A stretch of DNA of 64,000 bases from Bog-473 sp963807675 (GTDB lineage: Bacteria; Actinomycetota; Acidimicrobiia; Acidimicrobiales; RAAP-2): contig CAWECP010000006.1 in NCBI GenBank assembly GCA_963807675.1, positions 131,650 through 195,649 of the forward strand, given 5' to 3'. The position numbers and the translations under genes were made by a program. Below are positions 53,365 through 64,000 of the stretch, in pieces. The notes beneath the pieces were generated by a model. The model saw nothing but the letters and a program-made list of their open reading frames with translations. It was not told where the DNA came from and ran no database searches. Positions within the stretch are counted from its first letter, which is position 1. Every line of letters begins with the position of its first letter.

Positions 53365-54022
53365 ATGGGACTCCAGCAGTTTGAGGAGCGCCTCGAGCGT
53401 CTGGTGGAGGGAACGTTGGCCAAGCCATTTCGAAGCAACCTCCAGCCGGTCGAAATCGGCCGGAGGCTGACGCGCGAGATGGACCTGCACCGGCGGGTGG
53501 GCGTGCGGGGCCTCATCGCGCCCAATGCCTTCGCCGTGACCCTCTCGCCGGCCGACGTGAGCCGCTTCGCCAACTTCATCGACGCCCTGTCGCGCGAGCT
53601 CTCCGACGCCGCCCGGGAGCACGCCCGGATCGAGGGGTACTCGTTCGTCGGGCCGGTCGAGGTGGAGATCTTCGAGGGCTCCAGCCTCAAGGCGGGGCGG
53701 TTCACCGTCACGGCCGAGGTGCGCGAGAGCGAGGACGGGGGGTTCCTGGCCGAGCTCGTCCTGCCCGACGGTCGGCGGGTGAGCGGTGGGCTCCGAGCCG
53801 CTGGTCATCGGCCGCCTGCCCGAGTGTGACGTCGTGCTGCCGGACTCCAACGTGAGCCGGCGCCATGCCGAGCTGCGGCGCAAGGGTGACGGCGTGTTCG
53901 TCACCGATCTCGGGTCCACCAACGGCACCAGGGTCAACGGCACCCCGGTCCGGGAACAGCTCCTCGCCAGCGGGGACGAGGTCAGCGTGGGGTCGACGAG
54001 ACTCATCTTCGAAATGTCGTGA
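53365..54022 (+). CDS. fhaA: FhaA-like protein (DUF3662 + FHA domain), frame broken near 53785
   Basis: The N-terminal DUF3662 domain starts MGLQQFEERLERLVEGTLAK and includes FRSNLQPVEIGRRLTREMD and ANFIDALSRELSDAAREHAR. The C-terminal FHA domain, in a second frame, reads LVIGRLPECDVVLPDSNVSR, RRHAELRRKGDGVF and DLGSTNGTRVNG, with the phospho-Thr-binding Arg, Ser and Asn. One extra base near 53785 separates the two. Total length is ~219 residues, lacking the long linker of mycobacterial FhaA (Rv0020c). It probably binds phosphorylated partners of PknB, encoded 2 kb downstream. It overlaps fhaB as GTGA. TAATCT 10 bases before ATG may be a -10. Confidence 0.9.
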
Positions 54023-54549
54023 CCGCACCGAGCGCGGTGGCGGTCCTGCTCGCCACGCAGAACCTGAACGCGGTCCTGCGGATCATGCAATGGGGTGTCA
54101 TCGCGCTGATCTTCCTCTTCTTCCTCCGCGTCATCCGCGCCGTCTGGGTCGAGATGAGCCCCGCCACCGTCCGCAAGCCGCGGTCGGACCGCCGGCAGGA
54201 GAAGCGCGAGCAGCAGGCCGCGGCGCGCCCGGCCGGCCAACCGGCGCCCCGGCGCCGCCAGCTGTACCTCAAGGTGGTCCAGCCAGACGCCCACGCCGGC
54301 CGCACCTACGACCTCGACGACGAGCTGACCATCGGGCGCTCGCCCGGCTGCGGGGTCGCCATGCCCGAGGACATCTACACCTCGACGCTGCACGCCCGGC
54401 TCTTCCGCCGCAACGACCAGCTCTGGGTGGAGGACCTCGGCTCGACCAACGGCACGTTCGTCAACTCCGAGCAGATCAAGCAGGCGGTGCGGCTGGGCAA
54501 GGGCGACCTGCTGCAGATCGGCTCGACGGTCTTCGAGGTCTCCCGGTGA
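54019..54549 (+). CDS. fhaB: FhaB / FipA-like membrane FHA-domain protein
   Basis: The 176-residue protein starts at GTG. A membrane helix (about 25-42, WGVIALIFLFFLRVIRAVWV) is followed by a charged linker. A complete FHA domain ends the protein: LTIGRSPGCGVAMPEDIYTS, TLHARLFRRNDQLW and EDLGSTNGTFVNSEQIKQAV. FHA domains bind phosphothreonine; the mycobacterial homologue Rv0019c acts with division proteins. This frame is intact. It overlaps both neighbours by four bases (GTGA), so fhaA-fhaB-pstP are translationally coupled. Confidence 0.93.
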   Translation: MTAPSAVAVLLATQNLNAVLRIMQWGVIALIFLFFLRVIRAVWVEMSPATVRKPRSDRRQEKREQQAAARPAGQPAPRRRQLYLKVVQPDAHAGRTYDLDDELTIGRSPGCGVAMPEDIYTSTLHARLFRRNDQLWVEDLGSTNGTFVNSEQIKQAVRLGKGDLLQIGSTVFEVSR

Positions 54550-56138
54550 CCGTGCTGCGGTCGGGGTCGGCCACCGACGTCGGGCGCGTCCGCACCGTCA
54601 ACCAGGACATGCCGCTCGAGCGGCCCAACCTCTACGCCGTGGCCGACGGCATGGGCGGCCACGTCGGCGGCGAGGTGGCGGCCCGGGTCGCCGTCGAGAC
54701 GCTCGACCAGGCCTTCGAGCGGACGCCCACCGTCGACGGCCTGCGGGAGGCCTTCTCGGAGGCGAACAGCGCCGTCTGGCACGAGAGCCAGTCCAACCTC
54801 GACCTGCGTGGCATGGGGACCACCCTGACCGCCATGGCGCTGGTCGGCGGGACCGACGGCCGGGACGTGCTGGCGCTGGCCAACGTCGGCGACTCGCGCG
54901 CCTACGTCTTCTCCGAGGGCGAGGTGCTCCAGGTCACCGACGACCACAGCCTGGCCGAGGAGCGGATGCGCCAGGGCGAGATGACCGAGGAGGAGGCGGC
55001 CGTCCACCCCCAGCGCCACATCCTCACCCGCGCCCTCGGCGTGTCCTCCGAGGTGGAGACCGACATGTGGGAGCTCGAACTGCGCACCGGCGACCGGCGT
55101 GCTGCTCTGCTCCGACGGGCTGTCCAACGAGGTGGGCACCGACGAGATGGCCGACATCCTGGCGCGGTCGACGATCCCGAGGAGGCGGCACACCGGCTGG
55201 TCGACGTGGCCAACGAGCACGGCGGCGCCGACAACATCACCGTGGTCGTCGTCGACGTGCAGGTGGGGGAGGAGGGCAACGGCAGCCGTCCGAGGTCACG
55301 CCGCTGGCCGTCCGCCGCAGCCGCGGGCGCTGTGCCGGCGGCGGACGGCGCCGCAGCGAGGGTGACGGCCCGGGCGAGGCGACCGGCACCGGCCCAGCCG
55401 CCGACTGGCAGCCACGTCGCTGCTGGCGACCGCGGTCCGCGACGATGAGACCCGACCGTACCGGCCCGCCGACACGCTCGCCCCGGGCGCCCGGCTCGGC
55501 TTCGGCGACGACCAGGACCACGCTGACCCTCGCCGAGGCGGGCCCCGCAAGCGACGAGTTCTTCCTCGGCCACCGCGGCCTCCGTGCCGGTGGCCCGCTC
55601 GACCACCCGGGTGCCGCCCGCCCGCCGCCCGCGGCGCCGACAGGCCCCGGAGAAGGAGAGCCGCGGCGCCCGCCGCCGGCGGATGGGGATCCCGCGGCGG
55701 ATCACACTGCGAGTCGATCGGATTCGTCCTCTTGGTGGCGGCGGTCCCGGTCGCCGCCTACTTCGTGCTCGTGGTACGCCTACGACAACTGGATCGTGAC
55801 GGTGCAGGGCAACCAGATCGTGGTGAAGCAGGGCCAGCCGGGCGGCGTGCTGTGGTTCCACCCCAAGGTGGTGGACCGCACCGGTGCTCACGACGAGCCA
55901 GATCCTCCCGCTGGCGGTCCCGTGCGAGGCCGGCGTCCAGGAGTCGCTCGCTGCCGACGCCAAGAGCTACGTGCGCAACCTCGTACGACGACCACGACCA
56001 CGACCACCACCACGACGACGACCACGACCCACGACGACCACGACGACGCCCTCCACCCTTCCCGGCCCCCCGACCACCGCGCCCCGACCACGACCGCCCG
56101 ACGACGACCACGACCGACGTCGGCAGCGCATCCCGTGA
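54546..56138 (+). CDS. pstP: PP2C-type serine/threonine phosphatase PstP, multiple frame breaks
   Basis: The catalytic domain from GTG 54546 shows SATDVGRVRTVNQDMPLERP, LYAVADGMGGHVGGEVAARV, RGMGTTLTAMALV, ALANVGDSRAYVFSEGEVLQ and DDHSLAEERMRQGEMTEEEA. In another frame come LLCSDGLSNEVGTDEMADIL, then HGGADNITVVVVDVQ. Later pieces in changing frames give MGIPRRITLRV, VAAVPVAAYFVLV (membrane helix) and YDNWIVTVQGNQIVVKQGQP. GGVLWFHPKVVDRTG and a Thr-rich tail complete it, the usual membrane and outer domain. Breaks are near 55095, 55178, 55290, 55720, 55775, 55885 and 55980. It dephosphorylates PknB-type targets. Confidence 0.85.
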
Positions 56139-56191
56139 GCGGCGTCTCCAATCCCCGTCGTCGAAGGCGCCCAGCGTAGGCTCAGGGCGCC

Positions 56192-58191
56192 ATGCAACCC
56201 GTCGAGAATCCGCGGGTCTACTCGGGCCGCTACGAGGTGACCCATCTGATCGCCCGCGGCGGCATGGCGCAGGTGTACCGCGCCATGGACCTCCAGCTCG
56301 ACCGGCCGGTCGCCCTGAAGGTGCTGTTCCCCGAGCTCTCCGTCGACCGGACCTTCGTCGAGCGCTTCCGCCGCGAGGCGCAGGCCGCCGCCAACCTGTC
56401 CCACCCCAACATCGTCCCGGTCTTCGACTGGGGCGAGGACGACGGCGCCTACTTCATCGTCATGGAGTTCATCGACGGCCGGCCGCTCTCGGCCGTCCTG
56501 CGCGATCCCGCAGCCCCTGCCGCCGCGCCAGATCGCCACGATCGGCGCCGGCGTGGCCGCCGCCCTCGCCTTCGCCCACCGCCACGGCGTGGTGCACCGC
56601 GACGTGAAGCCGGGCAACGTGCTCATCACGCCCGACGGCGAGGTCAAGGTGACCGACTTCGGCATCGCCCGGGCGGTCAACACCGAGGAGAGCCTGACCC
56701 AGACCGGCGCCGTCATGGGCACGGCGGCCTACTTCTCACCCGAGCAGGCCGAGGGCAAGGGGGTCGATGCCCGCAGCGACATCTACTCCCTCGGCGTGGT
56801 GCTCTACGAGATGGCGGCCGGGCAGGCCGCCGTTCACCGGGGACTCCCCGGTGGCCGTGGCCTCCAAGCACGTGCGCGACACGCCCGTGCTGCCTCGGAG
56901 GTCAACCCGGCCGTGCCCGCCGGCGCTCGAGGCCGTGGTGATGAAGGCGATGGCCAAGAGCCCCGACGACCGCTACGGGTCGGCCGAGGAGCTCCGGGCG
57001 GACCTGCTGCGCTTCGCCGAGGGCCGCCCGGTCGAGGCGGGCGACCCCGGCGTCGACCTCCATGATGACGGCCGTCGGGGTGCCGCAGGCGCGACCCAGG
57101 CCGTCCGGGCCATCACCCGACCGGCCGGACCATGGCCGTCCTCGACGGCGCCCACCCACCCGCGGGCCAGAGGACGTGGAGCGCAAGAAGCGCACGCGCC
57201 GCCTGGTCATCCTCCTGGTCGCTGCTGCTGGTCGCGCTGGCCGTGATCGCCTTCTTCCTGCTGCGCTCGGTGGGCTGTTCGGCGGCAACGTCACCGTCCC
57301 CAACGTGGTGGGCCAGCGCCAGCAGCGGCCACCCAGACGCTGCAGAACGACCACCTCGCGGTGGGCAGCACCACGTTCAAGACGAGCAACACACGGCCAA
57401 GGGCCTCGTCCTGTCCACCGACCCCAAGGCGGGCGGTCGGTGTCGAAGAACTCCGCGGTCAAGCTCGTCGTCAGCGACGGGCCGAACATCCCCGGTGCGG
57501 TGCCGACGGTGACGGGCGAGCAGCTCGCGCCGGCCACCCAGCTCATCTGCCGCCGCCGACCTCTCCTACACCGTCAAGTACGTGACCAGCAACCAGCCCA
57601 TCGGGACGGTGCTGAGCCAGAATCCCGCCGGGGCACCAAGGTCGAGGCGAACCGGTCAAGGTGCAAGCTGACGGTGTCGGGCACGCAGACCTCGGTCACG
57701 GTGCCCAGCGTGCTCGGGCAGTCCCCGGCGTCGGCCGGCTCCATCCTCAAGGGCGCCGGCCTCAACGTGGGCACCCAGACCAGCGGCTGCTCGAACGCAG
57801 TACCCCGCCGGGCTGGTGTCGTCGCAGACCCCGGCGCCGAGCGCGACGTGCCCGCCCAACACCCGGTCAACCTCGTCGTCTCCAGCGGCAGCTGCGTCGC
57901 CGTCCCGGGCGTGGTCGGCCAGACCGAGCGCGGCCCAGTCGGCCATCACCGGCGCCGGCCTGGTCGCCAACACCACCTTCGACACCACGTGCGCCAACGG
58001 CGCGCAGCCGGGCAACGTCGACAGCCAGACCCCGGCCGCGGGCACGCAGGTGGCCAGCGGCAGCACGGTGACCATCTCGGTCTGCCAGCCGAACGACGAC
58101 CACCACGACGACCACGACCACGACCACGCCGACGTCCACGTCGACGACCCTGAGCACCGGTCCACCGACGACGCCGCCGACCAGGCCGTAG
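56192..58191 (+). CDS. pknB: PASTA-domain serine/threonine kinase PknB, multiple frame breaks
   Basis: The kinase domain shows YEVTHLIARGGMAQVYRAMD, VALKVLFPELSVDRTFVERF, HRHGVVHRDVKPGNVLITPD, VKVTDFGIARAVNTEESLTQ and GTAAYFSPEQAEGKGVDARS. A membrane helix (ALAVIAFFLLRSVG) follows near 57240. Then come three to four PASTA repeats, seen as VTVPNVVG, VPTVTGEQLAPATQLI, VTVPSVLGQSPASAGSILKG and AITGAGLVANTTFDTTCANG. A Thr-rich end stops at TAG 58189. Breaks occur near 56508, 56825, 56895, 57100-57300 (several), 57430, 57545, 57630, 57800 and 57930. It senses cell-wall fragments and controls growth. TAGGCT lies nine bases before ATG. Confidence 0.87.
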
Positions 58192-58234
58192 CCCATCAGC
58201 TGACCGCGGACGGCGCCCGTCGGTGCCGGGCGGC

Positions 58235-58827
58235 TCAGGCGTTCGCGGCCGCCCCCAGCTGGCCGAGGAAGTTGGCCAGCAGGGCCGGTCCCGACGCGGT
58301 CAGCACCGACTCGGGGTGGAACTGCACGCCTTCGACCGGCAGCGAGCGGTGGCGCAGGCCCATGACGACGCCGTCCGTCGAGGTGGCCGTCACCTCCAGC
58401 TCGTCGGGCACCGACTCGGGGCGCACGACGAGCGAGTGGTAGCGGGTGGCCACGAAGGGGTTGGGCAGCCCGGCGAAGATGCCCTGGCCGTCGTGGTGGA
58501 TCTCCGAGGTCTTGCCGTGCATCAGGTGGGGGGCGGCCACGATCTCGCCGCCGAAGGCCTGGCCGATGCACTGGTGGCCCAGGCACACCCCGAGGAGCGG
58601 GATCTCGCCGGCCAGCGCCCGATGGCCTCGAGGCTCACCCCGCCGTCCTCGGGCCGTCCCGGCCCGGGCGAGATCAGCACGGCGTCGGGCCGCTCGGCCC
58701 GGATGCCGTCGACGTCGATGGCGTCGTTGCGGAACACCACCGGCTCGGCCCCGAGCTCGCCCAGCTCCTGGACCAGGTTGTAGACGAAGGAGTCGTAGTT
58801 GTCGACGACGAGCACCCGCGGTCCCAT
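58235..58827 (-). CDS. trpG: Glutamine amidotransferase, anthranilate/aminodeoxychorismate synthase component II (TrpG/PabA), one frame break
   Basis: From ATG 58827 the product reads GPRVLVVDNYDSFVYNLVQE, VLISPGPGRPEDGGVS, then in the second frame LAGEIPLLGVCLGHQCIGQA (nucleophile Cys). HYHSLVV-like ATRYHSLVVRPESVPDELEV and the His-Glu pair in GVQFHPESVLTASG follow. It supplies ammonia from glutamine for anthranilate or aminodeoxychorismate synthesis. One base is missing near 58620, between SLEAI and ALAGEIP. In Mycobacterium trpG is likewise next to pknB. It converges with pknB. Confidence 0.92.
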
Positions 58828-58904
58828 GGGGGGACGATCGTACCCAATGACCGGGGCCGCCCCGCCCGGAGGCCCGCCTCCCGCGCTGGCTAACCTCTGA
58901 CCTC

Positions 58905-59218
58905 GTGGCAACCAGCACCAAGGGCCCGGGCGGCGCCTCCCGCAAGGGGAAGTCGGCCGGCGGCGGGCCACGTCGAAGGTCGGCCGCTACAAGACGGCGA
59001 GGAGAGCGGCCGCTACACGGCGCCGATCCCCAAGAGCGTGCGGCACAGCCCGCCGTGGTACGGCGCGCTGATCCTCGTGCTGCTCATCGGCGGCGTGGTC
59101 GTGATCACGGTCAACTACCTGGCCCACCTGCCGTTCGCGCCCACGGCTCGCCGTGGGGGCTGGTCGTCGGCCTGGTGATGATCTTCGTCGGCTTCCTGCC
59201 GCGACCCGGTACCACTAG
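58905..59218 (+). CDS. crgA: Cell division protein CrgA, frame broken at least twice
   Basis: Starting at GTG 58905, the pieces read ATSTKGPGGASRKGKSAGGG, SGRYTAPIPKSVRHSPPWYG then ALILVLLIGGVVVITVNYLA (helix 1). SPWGLVVGLVMIFVGFLP (helix 2) and ATRYH before TAG 59216 follow. Two helices with a short loop and the final ATRYx are the CrgA pattern; CrgA interacts with FtsZ/FtsI in actinobacterial division. Breaks lie near 58970-59010, 59145 and 59201. It stands next to trpG, as in Mycobacterium, with TAACCT eight bases before the start. Confidence 0.85.
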
Positions 59219-59273
59219 CCGCGCCGCCGGCGCACGCCTCTGGCGGGGCCCGCCGGGACTGCTGTCCGCCGGC

Positions 59274-60468
59274 CTACGGGGGCCGGGCCAGCCCAGGCGC
59301 TCGATGATGGTGGCGTTGGCCAGCCCGCCGCCCTCGCACATGGTGAGCAGCCCGTAGCGGCCGTTGGTGCGCTCGAGCTCGTTGAGCAGCGTGGCGATCA
59401 GCTTGCCGCCCGAGGCGCCGAGCGGGTGCCCGAGCGCGATGGCCCCGCCGTTGGGGTTGACGAGCTCCATGTTGGGGTGGTGCTCCTTCTCCCACGCCAG
59501 CACCACCGAGGCGAAGGCCTCGTTGATCTCGACGGCGTCGATGTCGTCCAGCGTCAGCTTGGCCCGCTCGAGCACGCTGGTCGTGGCCGGGATGGGGCCG
59601 GTCAGCATCGTGACCGGGTCGACGCCGGCCAGGGCGAAGGCGTGGAAGCGGGCCCGGGGGCGCAGGCCCAGGGCGTTGGCCTTCTCCTCGCTCATGATGA
59701 GCACGGCCGAGGCGCCGTCGGTGATCTGCGAGGAGTTCCCCGCCGTGACCTTGCCGTCCTCCTTGAAGGCGGGCTTGAGGTTGGCCAGCGTCTCGACCGT
59801 CGAGTCGGGGCGGATGCCCTCGTCGGTGGCGAAGATCTCGTCGGTGTCCTTGCCCTCGTCGTCGCGGACGGCCACCGGGACGATCTCGTTCTCGAAGCGG
59901 CCCTCGGCGGTGGCCCGGGCCGCCCGCTGGTGGCTCCGCACCGAGAAGGCGTCGAGCTCCTCGCGCGAGATGCCCCACTGATCGGCGATCATCTCGGCGC
60001 CGATGCCCTGGCCCTTCAGGCCGCCCGTTCTCGGCGTAGCGGGCCATCATGCGCGGGCCGAAGGGGAAGCCGAAGTCGCGGACGACCGAGGAGCCCATGG
60101 GGGTGCGGGTCATGGACTCGACGCCGGCGGCGACCACGATGTCGTAGGCCCCGGCCATGACGCCCTGGGCGGCGAAGTGCAGCGCCTGCTGGGACGAGCC
60201 GCACTGGCGGTCGATGGTGGTGGCGGGCACCGACTCGGGCCAGCCGGCGGCCAGCACGGCGTTGCGGCCGATGTTGAGCGACTGCTCGGACACCTGCATG
60301 ACGCAGCCCATGATCACGTCGTCGACCAGGGCGGGGTCGAGCTCGTTGCGCTCGGCCACCGCCTTGAGGGCCTCGGAGGCCAGGTCGACGGCGTGCCAGT
60401 TGCGGAGCTTCCCGTTGCGCTTCCCGCCGGCGGTCCGGACGGCGTCGACGATGACTGCGGTGGTCATG
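59274..60468 (-). CDS. Acetyl-CoA C-acyltransferase (thiolase), frame broken near 60025 and at the end
   Basis: From ATG 60468, with a GGAGGAGA site, the product has AVIVDAVRTAGGKRNGKLRN, the acylated Cys in TTIDRQCGSSQQALHFAAQG and GVESMTRTPMG. In the second frame come IADQWGISREELDAFSVRSH, DDIDAVEINEAFASVVLAWE, the catalytic His in NPNGGAIALGHPLGASGGKL and Cys in LLTMCEGGGLANATIIERLG. It is a degradative-type thiolase, probably of beta-oxidation. A break near 60025 separates the halves, and a one-base shift near 59280 would give the stop at 59274. Confidence 0.9.
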
Positions 60469-60592
60469 GTGGTCTCCTCCCAATTCCGGCGGGCCGCTCC
60501 CTGCCGGTTCAGAACCAGCGCACATCCTACCTGGCCGGCGGCCCGAGGGGCCATCTGGCGCCGCGCGCCGGCCCGGTAGGGTCTGGCGCCCG

Positions 60593-61060
60593 ATGGCAGA
60601 CACCGGCCGGGGCCGGCAAGGACATGGACCGCTGGCTGGGCGACGGCGGCATGCCGATCATCGAGCGTGGTCGGCGGCGCGTTCACCGGCTACGGCGTGG
60701 ACGGCGAGGACCTGGGCTGGGTCGCCGGGACCTTCACGCCGACCGACCTGGCCTGCAACCCGCACGGGATCACCCAGGCCGGCGTCCACTCCCTCCTGCT
60801 CGATGCGTGCATGAACTTCGCCATCAACGCCGCCTTCCGGGCAGGGCCCGCACCCGGGGCACGCTCGAGATGAAGACCGAGTGCATGCGCCCGGCCATGA
60901 AGGGCGAGCCCTACGTGCTGCGGGGCGAGGTGGTGCGCATGGCCAGGCAGGTGGCCTACGGCGAGGCGACGGTGCGGGACGCCGACGGCGCGCTGGTCAG
61001 CCGGGCCACCGGGACCTTTCTCCTGCATCGACCCGACCCCGAGCCCGCTCCCCCGCCTGA
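60593..61060 (+). CDS. PaaI-type hotdog thioesterase, several frame breaks
   Basis: The pieces joined read KDMDRWLGDGGMPI, VVGGAFTGYGVDGEDLGWVA, GTFTPTDLACNPHGITQAGV, HSLLLDACMNFAINAAF and LEMKTECMRPAMKGEPYVLR. GEATVRDADGALVSRATGTF ends the domain. The H-G-x-x-x-A-G-V/L-D pattern and the final A-x-A-x-G-T-F strand are typical of PaaI-like acyl-CoA thioesterases. Breaks occur near 60615, 60670 and 60845. The 3' end is uncertain (about 61060). It lies beside the thiolase, consistent with acyl-CoA metabolism. Confidence 0.7.
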
Positions 61061-61812
61061 CCCCTACCGGGTCCCGCCTCCCGGACCCGGGGTCTGCCTG
61101 CGTCTGCTGCGGCCCCCCGGCCGACCGCGCGCCGTGTGCTTCGCCTGCCGCTCGGTGGCCGCCGCCTCGGCCTCCCGCTCGTCCCCCGTCTTGCCGGTGC
61201 GGCTGTGCCCGCTGCCGAGCCCCCTCTACGCCGTGCTGATGGGGTACAAGGAGTCGCCCGTCGCCGAGGCGCGGGCCCGCTTCGCCCCGATGGTGCGCCT
61301 GCTCTTCGACGGCTTCCTGGCCGCCCACGCCGGCTGCCTCGCCGCGGCCGCGGGCGGACCGGTCGACCTCGTGCTCCCGGTGCCCTCGACCGCCCGCCCG
61401 GGCGGCGCGCCCCTCGCACGGCGTGGAGGGCCTGGCCGCGTCCGCCACCGGCCGGACGGGCGCGCGCTGGTCGCCCGGCCTGCTCGCACGCGGGCCGCCC
61501 GGCCGGTCGGCCACATGCAGCCCGACCGCGCGGCCTTCGCCGTCGCCGCCGCGTCCGCCGGCGCCGTACCGGGCCGGCGCGTCCTGCTGCTCGACGACAC
61601 CTACGTCAGCGGCGCCCGCGCCCAGAGCGCGGCCGCCGCGCTGCGCCGGGCCGGCGCCCGCTCGGTGGTCATCGTCGCGCTGGGCCGCGTCCTGCGCCGG
61701 ACCGCGTCGCCGCTGCACGCCGCGTTCCTCGCCGCCGTGCGGCGCCGACGGCGTCGCGGACCGGGCGCGGCCGTGCTGCCGCTGCGCTCAGACGGGGGCG
61801 CCGACCGAGTAG
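61060..61812 (+). CDS. ComF-like phosphoribosyltransferase domain protein, several frame breaks
   Basis: The best-conserved parts are VRLCPLPSPLYAVLMGYKES, RFAPMVRLLFDGFLAAHAGC, GPVDLVLPVPSTARPGGAPL and VGHMQPDRAAFAVAAASAGA. The PRPP-binding loop is VLLLDDTYVSGARAQSAAAA, then RRAGARSVVIVALGRVLR. This is the PRTase fold of the ComFC/amidophosphoribosyltransferase-like family; an upstream CFACRS may be part of a zinc finger. Breaks lie near 61170, 61420, 61490 and 61740. The end is probably the TAG at 61810. It converges with the SDR gene. Confidence 0.65.
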
Positions 61813-62746
61813 CGCACGCCGGTCAGCTCCTCGGACGACCGCCACAGCGCGGCCGCCGCCTCGTCGTCCCGGGCCCGGCGGAGCGGCGGGCGACGCGGCG
61901 GGCCGAAGAGCTCGAAAGGTGCGCCGGCCCGATGTACTGCCCGGCGCGGACGGACGACGAGGTCGCGGCGCACAGGACCGGCAGGGCACCCGCCGCGGCG
62001 GACTGCCCGAGCGTCGTCCCGGCCGTGCCCGCCAGCTTGCGCCGCAGCCGGCTGTCGCCCAGGGCGGCGCCGCTGCCCGGCCAGGTTGCTGCGGGTCCAG
62101 CCGGGGTGGGCCGCCACGCCGACGTCGGGAGGCCGGCCGCGTCAGCCGCCGGCTCAGCTCGAGGTGAAGAGGAGGTTGGCCAGCTTGGACGTGCCGTAGG
62201 CCACCCAGCGTGTTGCGGGGTGCGTCCCCGGCGACGTCGTCGAGCTGAGCGGCCGACGCGGTGCATGTGGGAGCTGACGGTGACGACCCGCGAGCGCTCG
62301 GTCGTGACGATCCGGTCCAGCAGCAGGCCGGTCAGCGCGAAGTGGCCCGAGGTGGTTGGTGGCCATCTGGAGCTCGAACCCGTCGGCCGTCTGGCGGTAC
62401 GGCGTGCCCATCACGCCGGCGTTGTTGACGAGGATGTCGAGCCGGGCGTGCTCGGCCAGGACGGCTCCGCCGCCCGGCGCACCGAGACCAGGTCCGCCAG
62501 GTCGAGCGGAGCAGCTCGAGGAGGAGCGGTCGAGCTCGCTCTCGAGCTTGTCGCGGGCCCGGCGCGCCTTCTCCTCGTTGCGGCAGGCCATGACCACGTG
62601 CGCGCCGTGGTCGGCCAGGCGCCGCGCCGTCTCGTAGCCGATGCCGCTGTTGGCGCCGGTGACGAGCGCGACCCGGCCGGTCAGGTCACCGATGTCGTCG
62701 GCGCTCCAGGTGCGCCGCCCGTGGCCTCGCTGCCGGGAATCGCGGC

Positions 62747-62750
<4 letters not shown>
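61788..62750 (-). CDS. Short-chain dehydrogenase/reductase, several frame breaks
   Basis: Starting at GTG 62750, the product shows DIGDLTGRVALVTGANSGIG (NAD(P)-binding TGxxxGIG), ADHGAHVVMACRNEEKARRA, RLDILVNNAGVMGTPYRQTA, DGFELQMATNHLGHF-like text and VSSHMHR. VAYGTSKLANLLFTS (catalytic Tyr-Lys as YGTSK) follows. The 3' part reads AAHPGWTRSNLAG, QYIGPAHLFELFG and ALWRSSEELTGVRY. It resembles the retinol/protochlorophyllide-reductase-like SDR branch. Breaks are near 62515, 62480, 62345, 62255, 62215, 62090 and 61910. Its start overlaps the pirin stop (GTGA). Confidence 0.78.
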
Positions 62751-63714
<964 letters not shown>

Positions 63715-63820
63715 GGCGACCTCACTCTCTCGCGTCGGCGCCCAGCTCCACCGTCGTCACCGACGCACACTCCTGCAACACGGAGGGCCGAGTCCGTTCT
63801 GTTCCGCCGCCAGCCCGACG

Positions 63821-64000
63821 TCAGGAGGCGTCGAGACGCGCGACCTGGTCGGGCGTCAGGGTGATGTCGGCGGCCGCGGCCGACGCGATGGCCGTCTCGG
63901 GCCGGCTGCTTCCCGGGATCGGGATGACCCGCGAGCCCTTGGCCAGCATCCAGGCCAGCGTGACCTGCTGGGGGGTGGCCCCCACCTCGGTGGCCACCTC
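63821..64000 (-). CDS. Aldo/keto reductase, C-terminal end (partial)
   Basis: The minus strand is open from the window edge to TGA at 63821 and reads EVATEVGATPQQVTLAWMLA, KGSRVIPIPGSSRPETAIAS and DITLTPDQVARLDAS. The A-W-x-L and I-P-I-P-G-S/T-x-R pattern is the NADP-binding end of aldo/keto reductases. The rest lies beyond the window. The frame is intact over these 60 codons. Confidence 0.85.
   Translation of the reverse strand, partial: EVATEVGATPQQVTLAWMLAKGSRVIPIPGSSRPETAIASAAAADITLTPDQVARLDAS

Noticed and set aside
55980..56050. Repetitive ACG/ACC tract resembling a microsatellite or CRISPR-like repeat
   Set aside because: It encodes the Thr-rich tail of PstP; there is no repeat-spacer structure. 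I saw no CRISPR array anywhere in the window.

Overview
The window reads as a chromosomal segment around the replication origin of a high-GC actinobacterium (Actinomycetota). The evidence is gene content and order. rpsF-ssb-rpsR-rplI, a DUF5318 zinc-ribbon gene, a PadR gene and ino1 form one block. cca, a Rv3909-like gene, murJ, trxB, trxA, cwlM, parB, parA, rsmG, jag, yidC, yidD, rnpA, rpmH, dnaA, dnaN, recF, a DUF721 gene, gyrB and gyrA form a second. tRNA-Leu(CAG), fhaA, fhaB, pstP, pknB, trpG and crgA form a third. All three are found around oriC in Mycobacterium (Rv3907c-Rv0006, Rv0011c-Rv0020c, Rv0046c-Rv0056). Missing sigM and a missing rodA-pbpA pair, GTG starts, leaderless start signatures and GC near 70% suggest a deep-branching class such as Acidimicrobiia; this is an inference.

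Layout. 0.1-5.3 kb: ribosomal/SSB operon with a double-hairpin leader, panB, DUF5318, padR with a palindromic operator over its promoter, ino1. 5.4-14.6 kb: AhpD-like protein, CCA-adding enzyme, membrane protein, MurJ, DegV, thioredoxin pair, a CwlM-type pseudo-amidase. 14.8-21.1 kb (minus strand): the parAB-rsmG-jag-yidC-yidD-rnpA-rpmH cluster, with three parS sites between parA and rsmG. 21.4-30.2 kb (plus strand): dnaA, candidate oriC (22747-23046), dnaN, recF, DUF721, gyrB, gyrA. 30.3-53.1 kb: accessory genes, including signal peptidase, D-aminoacylase, a long dCTP deaminase, two related single-pass membrane proteins of unknown function, aldo/keto reductase, acyl-CoA ligase, two GGDEF proteins around RNase D, a divergent DosRS-like two-component pair next to an unusual MFS transporter, a methylmalonate-semialdehyde dehydrogenase and an amidohydrolase. 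53.2-59.2 kb: tRNA-Leu and the FHA/PP2C/kinase cluster, trpG, crgA. 59.3-64 kb: thiolase, thioesterase, ComF-like phosphoribosyltransferase, SDR, pirin, and the end of an aldo/keto reductase.

Reading quality matters. From about 49 kb onward almost every gene is broken by one-base indels, and isolated breaks of the same kind lie in gyrB and jag at C/G runs. Because gyrB is essential and the breaks sit at homopolymers, most are probably sequence errors rather than decay. Such genes are given as single spans with the break positions stated.

The most interesting undescribed element is a pair of neighbouring genes (34970-35818 and 36055-36963). Both encode single-pass membrane proteins with a repeated cytoplasmic motif, L-E-E-V/L-F-x-S-x-D/E-F-G-H, and long Pro/Thr/Ala-rich outer domains.
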